Assembly: GCA_963978155.1 (NCBI GenBank)
Contig: CAXBRK010000044.1
Coordinates: 1-14,742, forward strand
Length of the DNA stretch: 14,742 nt
Origin: UBA8653 sp963978155
GTDB lineage: Bacteria > Planctomycetota > Phycisphaerae > Phycisphaerales > SM1A02
Direction of reading: 5' to 3'
This document shows, one piece after another, positions 6,774 to 13,534 of this stretch. Each line of letters opens with the position of its first letter. Position 1 is the stretch's first letter. Both the position numbers and the translations under genes were made by a program. The notes below the pieces were generated by a model, which saw only the letters and a list, made by a program, of their open reading frames with translations, did not search any database and had not been told where the DNA came from.

Positions 6774-8135
6774 ATGACTGATGCGCCCTTGATGCTCTCT
6801 GTTTCTGGTGCCCGTGGCATTGTTGGGGTCACCATGACCCCTGCGGTTGCCGAACGGTATGCCGCGGCGTGGGGAACCCATCTGCGCTCGCAGACCGAAG
6901 GTGAGGTGCGGATTGTGCTGGGCCGCGATCCTCGTCCGTCGGGCGCCGAATTGGTGGGCGCTGCCCGCTGCGGTTTGCAGGCGGCGGGATGCGATGTGGT
7001 TGATCTGGGCATTGCGGCAACGCCCACCGTCGGCTTCGCCGTCGAGCGATTTGGGGCCGCGGGCGGATTGATGGTCACCGCCAGCCACAACCCGATTGAA
7101 TGGAATGGCATCAAGTGTCTCGACCATCGAGGGGTCGCGCCACCGCCAGCGGTCGCCGAGCAGGTGATCGCTCGGTTCCAGAACAACGATGTCCAAACCG
7201 GTGGATCAGGTCAGAGCATCACTGATGATTCATTGACCAGGCAGCACGTTGAACGCGCGCTCGCGGCCGTTCCGGTTCGGGGCGTGCCAGGTTCGGTTGT
7301 CCTTGATTCGGTGAATGGCGCTGGATGTGAAGGGGGACGAGAACTCTTTGCCTCGTTGGGTGTGCCTTATGAGCACTTGTACGGCGAACCGCATGGTGTG
7401 TTTGCTCGACCGGCCGAACCCATTCCCGCCCACCTCGGTGACTTGTGCGATCGGGTTCGCGACTCTGATGCGGTGGTTGGATTTGCCCAAGATCCCGATG
7501 CCGACCGATTGGTGTTGGTTGACGAGCGTGGCGTGCCTATTCACGAAGAGTGCACATTGGCCCTGGCCGCCACTTGGGTGCTGCGGCATCGTGGCCCCGG
7601 TGTGTTGGTGGCCAATTTGTCGACCAGTCGCATGATTGACCGCATTGCCGATGGATTTTCAGGGGCCAAAGTGGTGCGTTCCGCAGTTGGCGAAGCCAAC
7701 GTGGTGGATGTCATGGAGCAGTCAAACGCCATTCTGGGTGGTGAAGGCAACGGCGGCGTGATTGATCCCGAAGTGGTGAAAGTTCGGGACTCCATCACCG
7801 GCATGGCCATGGTTCTTGATTTGTTGGCGGAAGAAGGTCGACCGTTGTCTGCATTGGTGGCCGACCTTCCGGCGCTGGCCATGGTCAAAGAGAAGCGCGA
7901 CTTGTCATCTATTGGTGGTCGATCAGCCGTTCCCGAAGTGCTGGCGGCCGTCCGCTCGACGTTTGCCGATGGTCAAGTCAACGACCTCGACGGAGTTCGG
8001 GTTGATCTGGCGGAAGGTTGGGTGCACGTTCGCCCGTCCAACACCGAACCCATCGTGCGGGTGATCGCCGAAGCCGATACCAAAGACCAGGCGGAAGCGT
8101 TGGTCGCGCGGGTGACCCAAGCGGCCAACCTGTAA
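6774..8135 (+). CDS. glmM: Phosphoglucosamine mutase-like alpha-D-phosphohexomutase
   Basis: This 453-residue protein has the four-domain phosphohexomutase layout. It shows VSGARGIVG near the N-terminus, the phosphoserine loop TASHNP (Ser104), the metal loop DPDADR (240-245), the sugar-binding loop GEGNGG (323-328 region) and the phosphate-binding loop RPSNTEP (421-427 region). The GEGNGG loop resembles archaeal and Bacteroidota GlmM-type enzymes more than ManB/phosphoglucomutase (GExSGH), so interconversion of glucosamine-6-P and glucosamine-1-P is likely. Acetylglucosamine or glucose phosphates remain possible substrates. The frame extends upstream through DNA antisense to the pterin gene, but homology begins near ATG 6774; ATG 6792 is the alternative. 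Neither has a clear ribosome-binding site. The product could feed the UAP1-type enzyme encoded 2 kb downstream and then LpxA. Confidence 0.85.
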   Translation: MTDAPLMLSVSGARGIVGVTMTPAVAERYAAAWGTHLRSQTEGEVRIVLGRDPRPSGAELVGAARCGLQAAGCDVVDLGIAATPTVGFAVERFGAAGGLMVTASHNPIEWNGIKCLDHRGVAPPPAVAEQVIARFQNNDVQTGGSGQSITDDSLTRQHVERALAAVPVRGVPGSVVLDSVNGAGCEGGRELFASLGVPYEHLYGEPHGVFARPAEPIPAHLGDLCDRVRDSDAVVGFAQDPDADRLVLVDERGVPIHEECTLALAATWVLRHRGPGVLVANLSTSRMIDRIADGFSGAKVVRSAVGEANVVDVMEQSNAILGGEGNGGVIDPEVVKVRDSITGMAMVLDLLAEEGRPLSALVADLPALAMVKEKRDLSSIGGRSAVPEVLAAVRSTFADGQVNDLDGVRVDLAEGWVHVRPSNTEPIVRVIAEADTKDQAEALVARVTQAANL

Positions 8136-8139
8136 GCGC

Positions 8140-8673
8140 TCACGAGGAAGGATGTGATTGGTGCAGTGTCGGCACCAGCGTGTCGCCGCCGCATTCGATG
8201 TGCACCACGAAGAAGCCGCCCGGCGAGTGGGCTTTGACTTGGGGCCACAGAATTTCACGGTCGGTGTCGGGGATCCCGATGTGCTCAATGTCCTCATCAC
8301 GCACCCACTTCAACTCGCCTTCGTCCATGGTCATCGAGGTGATTTCATTTGGATCAATGGTTCGAGTGGCTTCGTAGACAAAGATCAGCCAGTGGCTGGT
8401 GTTCTCGTACGCCCGCTCACTGACCATTCCGAGCAGATGGACTTCGTTTTCTTGGAGCACGATGCCGGTTTCTTCATGAACCTCACGCACCGCACAGGTG
8501 TGCGGCGATTCCCCGTCTTCGACTTCAAGTTTTCCACCAACGGGGGAGTGCATGCCTGCATTGGGCTCTTTGGTGCGGTGGAGCAAGAGTCTTCGCCCTT
8601 GCCCATCGGTGAGATGCACCAGAACCGCGATGCGGTACGGGACACCGGCGTGATCAACGGGGGGGGTACTCAT
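8140..8673 (-). CDS. Nudix hydrolase
   Basis: This 177-residue protein has a Nudix box at 46-71: GGKLEVEDGE, then REVHEETGI with Arg63, Glu64, Glu67 and Glu68 as the magnesium-binding core. The spacing between the first Gly and the first Glu is seven residues (Gly47 to Glu55) instead of the canonical five. Nudix enzymes hydrolyse nucleoside diphosphates linked to another group; nothing here fixes the substrate. The long C-terminal part (about 75-177, with SHWLIFVYEA and MDEGELKWVRDEDI) is the usual beta-sheet plus substrate-loop region. The ATG at 8673 overlaps the pdxJ stop as ATGA, so the two genes are co-transcribed and coupled. Codons 3-5 contain a run of eight C. The stop is 4 bases from the convergent glmM stop. 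Confidence 0.88.
   Translation of the reverse strand: MSTPPVDHAGVPYRIAVLVHLTDGQGRRLLLHRTKEPNAGMHSPVGGKLEVEDGESPHTCAVREVHEETGIVLQENEVHLLGMVSERAYENTSHWLIFVYEATRTIDPNEITSMTMDEGELKWVRDEDIEHIGIPDTDREILWPQVKAHSPGGFFVVHIECGGDTLVPTLHQSHPSS
8659..8666. repeat. Homopolymer of eight G (eight C in the Nudix coding strand)
   Basis: Eight consecutive G on the + strand lie within the first six codons of the minus-strand Nudix gene (Met-Ser-Thr-Pro-Pro-Val). Such tracts are prone to slippage, and a one-base change would put nearly the whole protein out of frame. It is the most prominent homopolymer noticed in the window. Confidence 0.7.
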
Positions 8674-9416
8674 CGGGCCATCTCTCTGATCAATGTTTTC
8701 ATTTCTCGCACCGCGTCGCGCATTCCAATGAGAACCGACCGGGAAACAATCGAGTGGCCAATGTGCAGTTCACGTACGCCCTGAAGCGCGGCCACGGGTT
8801 GGACGTTGTAGTAATTCAAAGCGTGCCCGGCGTTAAATCGCATTCCCGCTTCTTGGATTCGACGCCCCGCATCTGAGAGTTGCAGGAGGAGCGATGCCAC
8901 TTCGGGCGCTTCGGCATCTCGCCCATGCTCATGGAATGCATGCGCATACGGGCCGGTATGAACTTCGCAGATGGAGAATCCCATTTCGGCGGCGGCATCA
9001 ATTTGCTCAGGAAGCGCATCGATGAATGCACTGGTCGTCAGTCCAGCGTCATGCAATTCGTCGACCAGTGGTTGGAGTCGGGATCGACCCGAGACCAGAT
9101 CAAGGCCCCCTTCGGTGGTCACTTCTTCGCGACCTTCGGGCACCAGCATCACGGTGTGCGGTTGGGTGGCGATCGCGATCTTGACCATCTCTGGTGTTGC
9201 CGCCATCTCTAAGTTGAGTTTGATGTGCACCAGCTCGCGAAGTCGCCGAACGTCTTCATCTTGGATGTGACGGCGATCTTCGCGCAGATGGACGGTGATG
9301 CCGTCGGCACCCCCAAGATGGGCCTCGGCCGCCGCCCAGACGGGATCGGGCTCCCACGTCCGCCGGGCTTGGCGGACGGTGGCCACGTGGTCGATGTTGA
9401 CACCAAGTTGAATCAC
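8670..9416 (-). CDS. pdxJ: Pyridoxine 5'-phosphate synthase PdxJ
   Basis: PdxJ is a TIM-barrel enzyme that condenses 1-deoxyxylulose-5-phosphate with 3-amino-2-oxopropyl phosphate to pyridoxine 5'-phosphate, the last ring-forming step of DXP-dependent vitamin B6 synthesis. The 248 residues (E. coli 243) show VNIDHVATVRQAR (6-18), GITVHLREDRRHIQD (39-53, catalytic His43), LNLEMA (Glu70) and FNAGHALNY (His197), matching E. coli His45, Glu72 and His193. Translation starts at GTG 9416, right at the conserved N-terminus MIQLGVNIDH; no clear ribosome-binding site is visible. It is the first gene of a minus-strand pair and overlaps the Nudix start by 4 bases. It diverges from phoU across a 61-base region that must hold its promoter. 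No partner pdxA is in the window. Confidence 0.96.
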   Translation of the reverse strand: MIQLGVNIDHVATVRQARRTWEPDPVWAAAEAHLGGADGITVHLREDRRHIQDEDVRRLRELVHIKLNLEMAATPEMVKIAIATQPHTVMLVPEGREEVTTEGGLDLVSGRSRLQPLVDELHDAGLTTSAFIDALPEQIDAAAEMGFSICEVHTGPYAHAFHEHGRDAEAPEVASLLLQLSDAGRRIQEAGMRFNAGHALNYYNVQPVAALQGVRELHIGHSIVSRSVLIGMRDAVREMKTLIREMAR

Positions 9417-9458
9417 GTTGGTGAGCGTAGGGCGGGAATCAACGTTCCGCCACCAACT
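9417..9458. promoter_or_regulatory. Nested inverted repeat in the pdxJ-phoU divergent region
   Basis: GTTGGTG (9417-9423) and CACCAAC (9451-9457) are inverted repeats flanking a second pair: GGCGGGAA (9431-9438) and TTCCGCC (9445-9451), the latter pairing over 7 bases with one bulged G. The arms lie between two divergent starts only 61 bases apart, so they could be an operator serving both genes or an RNA hairpin in the pdxJ leader. No convincing -10/-35 pair was found; TAGATT at 9466-9471 is a weak -10-like match. Confidence 0.4.
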
Positions 9459-9477
9459 GTGCCGATAGATTCACATC

Positions 9478-10155
9478 ATGCCCTTTGAAGATGCCCACGC
9501 TGCGATTCGATCGGACCTTGTCCGCCAAGGTGAGCGGGTTCAGAGCCTCTTGCTCTCGGCCGTCGAAGCTTGGTTTGACCTCGATGAGGACAAAGCCAAC
9601 GCCGCGGTCCTGGCGGACGACGAGATCGACCGGATCGACGTTGAAATTGAACGGGCTTCCGTGCCTCTGTTGGCCATGGGGGAGACCGATCACGCTCGGA
9701 TTCGCTCGGTCCTGACGGTGGTCAAACTGAACAACGAGTTGGAACGGATTGCAGACTGCGGTGTGAACATCGCCGAGATCGTGTTGCACCATCGAGACGA
9801 TCTTGATCGTGCCCCGGATCCCGCATTTCGCGTGATGGCCAACAGCGTGGTTGGCATGACCCGGGACGCCGTGCGATCCTTTGCGGATCTGAACGAAGAT
9901 TTGGCCGGCCAAGTGTTGGCCTTTGATGACACCGTCGATCGATTCCGGAACGAAATTCTCCTTTCGGCCGAACAGAAGGTCGCCGCGTCCGAGATGCCGG
10001 TCCGCTACGCCTTCCGCTTGCGTTCGACGGTGGCACAGCTGGAACGTGTTGCCGACCATTCGACCAACATCGCCGAGCAGGTGATCTATCTCCGGACGGG
10101 AAAAACCGTTCGGCATCTGCCTGATGGTTGGACCTCACCAACGGATCCAGCGTAA
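9478..10155 (+). CDS. phoU: PhoU-domain protein (phosphate signalling regulator)
   Basis: This 225-residue all-helical protein is built of two PhoU three-helix bundles. Each carries the metal-binding E-x3-D motif: ELERIADCGVNIAE (Glu89/Asp93) and QLERVADHSTNIAEQ (Glu189/Asp193), exactly 100 residues apart. PhoU proteins are cytoplasmic metal-cluster proteins that link the PstSCAB phosphate transporter to the PhoR/PhoB two-component system and repress it when phosphate is plentiful. No pst or phoBR genes are in the window, so this may be an orphan copy or one controlling another phosphate transporter. The ATG at 9478 has no recognisable ribosome-binding site, so leaderless translation is possible. 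The next gene begins 14 bases after its stop. Confidence 0.88.
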   Translation: MPFEDAHAAIRSDLVRQGERVQSLLLSAVEAWFDLDEDKANAAVLADDEIDRIDVEIERASVPLLAMGETDHARIRSVLTVVKLNNELERIADCGVNIAEIVLHHRDDLDRAPDPAFRVMANSVVGMTRDAVRSFADLNEDLAGQVLAFDDTVDRFRNEILLSAEQKVAASEMPVRYAFRLRSTVAQLERVADHSTNIAEQVIYLRTGKTVRHLPDGWTSPTDPA

Positions 10156-10169
10156 AGGTTCGGGCCACC

Positions 10170-11561
10170 ATGCCTTCATTTGATTCCGGAGCGTTTGCCG
10201 CGGCGGGCCAGTCGCATCTCCTTGAGCGTTTGGATCAACTTTCCGGTGCCCAAGCGGCTCGGTTCCAGCGTGATCTCGAACAGTTGGATCTTCCCGTATT
10301 GCAGCGGTTGTGGAGCATCCAAGAGGAGTGTGCAGATCAGTCGGCTCCTGAGCCGCCAGTCTTGGTTGAATTGAGCGATCGGGCGGTCCGAAGTGACGCA
10401 TTGTCCCGAGGTCAAGCCTTGTTGGCTGAGGGCAAAGTCGCTTGTCTCACGGTGGCGGGCGGGCAGGGCTCTCGCTTGGGCTGGGATGGACCAAAAGGGA
10501 CGTTCCCCTCGGGTCCCATCACTGGCGACTCGTTGTTCGAACAGTTTGCGGGTCAAATCGAGCGTGAAACCAAGCGCTACGGCCAAGCCGTGCCTTGGTG
10601 CATCATGACCAGCCCATTGAATCACGAATCAACGGTGGCTTTCTTCGAGCAGCATCACCACTTTGGTCTGGACCCAAGCACGGTTCATTTTTTCACCCAA
10701 GGGGTGATGCCTTCGGTTGATCGAGAATCAGGGAGAGTGTTGCTGGCCGCCGCCGATGCCATTGCGTTCAATCCAGATGGACACGGTGGCACGCTTCGTG
10801 CTTTGGCCGGTTCGGGCCTGTTGTCGAACCTGCGTCGCCAAGGCATCGAACATTTGTCTTACTTCCAAGTCGACAATCCTTTGGTCAGGGCACTGGATCC
10901 GGTCTTTTTGGGATTGCACATCGGGGACGCCGTCTCAAGCGGCGAAGTGACCAGCAAAGCCGTCGCCAAACGTTCCGCCGACGAGAAGGTTGGTGTCTTC
11001 GGCGTTCAAGATGGTCGGTTGACGGTTTTGGAATACTCCGATCTCGCCCCGGAGGTGTGTGAGGCCACCGATGTTCATGGGAAATTGAAGTTTCGCGCGG
11101 GGAACATGGCCGTGCATGCTTTCGGTTTGGACTTTTTGGATCGACTGACCAAAGGGACGGGACTGCCGTTCCATCGTGCCATCAAGAAAGTGCCTTTCTT
11201 TGACGAAGCAACGGGTACGGTTCAGGACCCACCGGCTCCGAATGCCGTCAAATATGAGACGTTCATTTTTGATGCGTTGCCCTTGGCCACCCGTCCTTTG
11301 GTGGTGGAGGCGGACCGGGCCGAGGAATTTGCCCCAATCAAGAATGCCGAAGGATCGGATTCGGTACAGACCAGTCAACGGGCCCAATCGGGCCGAGCGG
11401 CCAAATGGTTGACCCAGTCCGGTGTGCAGATTGCTCAAGACACTTCAGGACAACCGGTCGCTCAAATCGAAATTCGCAGCTCCACCGCGACTTGTCCTGA
11501 GGATCTGGCCTTGTGTGAACTCCCGGAAAAATTAGGGCCCGAAGAACGGTTCTTGGTGTGA
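10170..11561 (+). CDS. UAP1-type UDP-N-acetylglucosamine (UDP-sugar) pyrophosphorylase
   Basis: This 463-residue protein belongs to the eukaryote-like UDPGP nucleotidyltransferase family. It shows the nucleotide-binding signature VAGGQGSRLGWDGPKG (95-110), NPDGHGG (201-207), QVDNPL (Asp235, metal/UDP-sugar contact), KYETFIFDALP (from Lys361) and PIKNAEGSDS (Lys391). The AGGQGSRLG and KYETFIFDALP forms point to UDP-GlcNAc pyrophosphorylases (UAP1/AGX) rather than UDP-glucose enzymes. It would turn GlcNAc-1-phosphate and UTP into UDP-GlcNAc, the LpxA substrate and peptidoglycan precursor. Bacteria normally use GlmU, a different fold. The ATG at 10170 is preceded by AAAGG at 10154-10158; TTG 10128 inside phoU is a less likely start. 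UDP-GalNAc or broader sugar specificity cannot be excluded. Confidence 0.88.
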   Translation: MPSFDSGAFAAAGQSHLLERLDQLSGAQAARFQRDLEQLDLPVLQRLWSIQEECADQSAPEPPVLVELSDRAVRSDALSRGQALLAEGKVACLTVAGGQGSRLGWDGPKGTFPSGPITGDSLFEQFAGQIERETKRYGQAVPWCIMTSPLNHESTVAFFEQHHHFGLDPSTVHFFTQGVMPSVDRESGRVLLAAADAIAFNPDGHGGTLRALAGSGLLSNLRRQGIEHLSYFQVDNPLVRALDPVFLGLHIGDAVSSGEVTSKAVAKRSADEKVGVFGVQDGRLTVLEYSDLAPEVCEATDVHGKLKFRAGNMAVHAFGLDFLDRLTKGTGLPFHRAIKKVPFFDEATGTVQDPPAPNAVKYETFIFDALPLATRPLVVEADRAEEFAPIKNAEGSDSVQTSQRAQSGRAAKWLTQSGVQIAQDTSGQPVAQIEIRSSTATCPEDLALCELPEKLGPEERFLV

Positions 11562-11594
11562 GGCTCTGAGCGCCGTGCCGGGTAAACTGTCGCC

Positions 11595-12731
11595 ATGCGA
11601 GCAGTTGTGACCGGACAAATTGGTATGGACAAAGCCGACTACCTTCGCCAAGTCGTGGACTTGGCGGGGCAAGGCGGAGACCGCATCGACTCTTTCCATG
11701 TCGGAAAGATGATGTACGAAGAAGCCCCTGATGTTCGGGATGGTCGGATTCTTGATTTGCCCATCTCCCGACTGGCCTCGCTCCGTCGGGCGGCATTCAA
11801 GGACATCATCAATCGAAGCCATCCCATCGAAGATCACCCTGACTTGATCGTCAACACCCACGCCACGTTCCGCTGGCGACACGGGTTGTTCAGTGCGTTC
11901 GATTTCGATCAGATGCAAGCGTTGCAACCCAATATGTTCGTGTGTCTGGTGGACAACATTGAAATGGTGCATGCCCGTCTGCACAAAGAGCATGAAATTG
12001 ACGCCACACTGAAGGATTGCATGGTTTGGCGTGAGGAAGAGATTTTGGCCACCGAGTTGTTGGCCCAAGCAATGGGTTGCCCCAACGACTTCTACATTTT
12101 GAGCCGGGGTCGGCACAACGCCACCTACGAGACTTGTCGGCGGTTGGTCACCCGTCCCGAGATGCGGAAGGTGTACCCATCGTTCCCCATGAGCCACGTG
12201 GTCGACATGCCAGACGTCTTGGCTGAAATCGCCAAGTTCCGCGCGGCTCTGGCCGAGCACTTCATCACGTTTGATCCCGCCGATGTGGACGAGAAGCTGT
12301 TGCTGGACCGTGCGATTGCCGCCGCCAAAGAAGGCAAAGACTTTGTGGATGTGGAGCCCCATGAATTTGGTGGTGGCTTTGATCAAACCGAGGATCTCCG
12401 CATTCCAGTTCGCGAAATCCTTGACATCGCTGGAGACATCGATGGTCAGATTTATATGCGAGACTTCAAACTCATTGATCAGTCGGACATGATTGTCTCA
12501 CTGGTGCCGGAACTCCCCGGTGGTGTTCCAGGCTTGTCTAGCGGGGTTGAGCGCGAACTTCAGCACGCTTGGGAACACACCAAGGAGGTGTACGTGGTGT
12601 GGAAGCCGGCCAAGAGCCCAAGCCCCTTTATCACCGAAACCGCAACCCGAATCTTTGCTTCGGTGGATGAAGCACTTGCGTGGTTTGAAGCCAAAGGAAT
12701 GTTCGGGACCAAGAACCTGTTTGGGAACTGA
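11595..12731 (+). CDS. Two-domain protein: AdkA-like kinase with degenerate P-loop + nucleoside 2-deoxyribosyltransferase-like domain
   Basis: I do not recognise a characterised homologue of this 378-residue protein. Residues 1-185 resemble archaeal-type adenylate/NMP kinases: VVTGQIGMDKADYL at the P-loop position (4-17), and NTHATFRWRHG followed by LQPNMFVCLVDNIEMVHARL, like the HA...PD...R region of AdkA. The Walker A Gly before Lys is Asp12 and the Ser/Thr after Lys13 is Ala14, so ATP use may be altered or lost. Residues 192-378 begin with KVYPSFPMSH and include IYMRDFKLIDQSDMIV (286-300), SSGVERELQHAW (315-326, Glu319/Glu321) and VYVVWKP. This pattern is similar to nucleoside 2-deoxyribosyltransferase Rossmann folds. 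A role in nucleotide salvage or sensing is inference. The gene follows the UAP1-type gene after 33 bases and precedes truA by 2 bases. Confidence 0.75.
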   Translation: MRAVVTGQIGMDKADYLRQVVDLAGQGGDRIDSFHVGKMMYEEAPDVRDGRILDLPISRLASLRRAAFKDIINRSHPIEDHPDLIVNTHATFRWRHGLFSAFDFDQMQALQPNMFVCLVDNIEMVHARLHKEHEIDATLKDCMVWREEEILATELLAQAMGCPNDFYILSRGRHNATYETCRRLVTRPEMRKVYPSFPMSHVVDMPDVLAEIAKFRAALAEHFITFDPADVDEKLLLDRAIAAAKEGKDFVDVEPHEFGGGFDQTEDLRIPVREILDIAGDIDGQIYMRDFKLIDQSDMIVSLVPELPGGVPGLSSGVERELQHAWEHTKEVYVVWKPAKSPSPFITETATRIFASVDEALAWFEAKGMFGTKNLFGN

Positions 12732-12733
12732 TT

Positions 12734-13534
12734 GTGCCCCGTTTCCGTTTGACCGTGGCCTATGACGGGTCCGCCTACAGCGGATGGCAACGACAAGATC
12801 CGCCTACGGGAGAAGTGATCAGAACGGTTCAGGCCACCCTGGAGGACGTGGTTTCTCGGGTGGTGGGTGAGCCCGTGGTGGTGCATGGGGCTTCCCGCAC
12901 CGATGCCGGTGTTCACGCCAAGGGCCAGGTGGCCTGCTTTGACTATCGCGGACAGGTTCCGGTCGAGCGTTTGGCGGCCGCCATCAACAGTCGTCTGCCG
13001 GATGATGTGCTCATCGTTGATGCGGCTCCGGCACCCGAAGACTTCACACCATCATGCGAGGCGGTGACCAAGCAATATTCCTACACCTGGGCCCACGGTG
13101 GGAAACACGGCGTTCTTCGGCCGCTTTTTGATCGTCATTTTGTAGCGTTTTCGGCTTACGCCTTGGACCCGGCACCGATGCACGAAGCGGCGCAGTCTTT
13201 GGTGGGCACGCATGACTTTTTGGCGTTCACCAAGATTGATCATGGACGAGAAACCACGGTCCGCACCATTCACCGCTGTGATGTGGAGGGCATCGACGAG
13301 CACCGCCTGCGCATCGTGGTTGAGGGATCGGGCTTTTTGTACAACATGGTCCGCATCATCTCGGGCACTCTGGTGGAAGTGGGACGCGGGCACCGAGAGG
13401 TTGAATGGGTCCGCGCGGCTTTGGCATCACTGGATCGCAGCCAGTCTGGTCCCACTGCACCGGCCCAAGGACTCTGCCTTGAGTGGTTGCGTTACCCCGA
13501 CGAACGATGGCACTGGACCGCAGAGACACCATGA
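12734..13534 (+). CDS. truA: tRNA pseudouridine(38-40) synthase TruA
   Basis: TruA isomerises uridines 38-40 in the tRNA anticodon arm. The 266-residue protein starts MPRFRLTVAYDGSAYSGWQRQ, has the catalytic motif GASRTDAGVHA with nucleophile Asp57, KQYSYTWAHG in the central fold, and the C-terminal block GFLYNMVRIISGTLVEVGRG. The length is typical (E. coli 270). The start is GTG at 12734, two bases after the upstream stop, which suggests coupled translation; no ATG is available near the conserved N-terminus. The last codons overlap the next gene as ATGA. There is nothing odd in the active site. The gene appears to travel with its neighbours as an operon rather than through any functional link. 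Confidence 0.96.
   Translation: MPRFRLTVAYDGSAYSGWQRQDPPTGEVIRTVQATLEDVVSRVVGEPVVVHGASRTDAGVHAKGQVACFDYRGQVPVERLAAAINSRLPDDVLIVDAAPAPEDFTPSCEAVTKQYSYTWAHGGKHGVLRPLFDRHFVAFSAYALDPAPMHEAAQSLVGTHDFLAFTKIDHGRETTVRTIHRCDVEGIDEHRLRIVVEGSGFLYNMVRIISGTLVEVGRGHREVEWVRAALASLDRSQSGPTAPAQGLCLEWLRYPDERWHWTAETP

Noticed and set aside
8136..8139. Terminator between the convergent glmM and Nudix genes
   Set aside because: Only 4 bases separate the stops, and no hairpin plus T-run was seen on either side.
10128..10169. TTG 10128 as an upstream start of the UAP1-type gene
   Set aside because: It lies inside phoU and adds residues without homology. ATG 10170 has AAAGG upstream.
11584..11589. TAAACT as a -10 box before the kinase-like gene
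   Set aside because: No -35-like hexamer was found at suitable spacing (TTGGTG is 25 bases away). The gene is more likely co-transcribed with its upstream neighbour.
11532..12386. Minus-strand open frame (284 codons) opposite the kinase-like gene
   Set aside because: It mirrors codon bias of the + strand gene, which has homologous motifs and fits the operon. The His/Gln-rich translation shows no domain.
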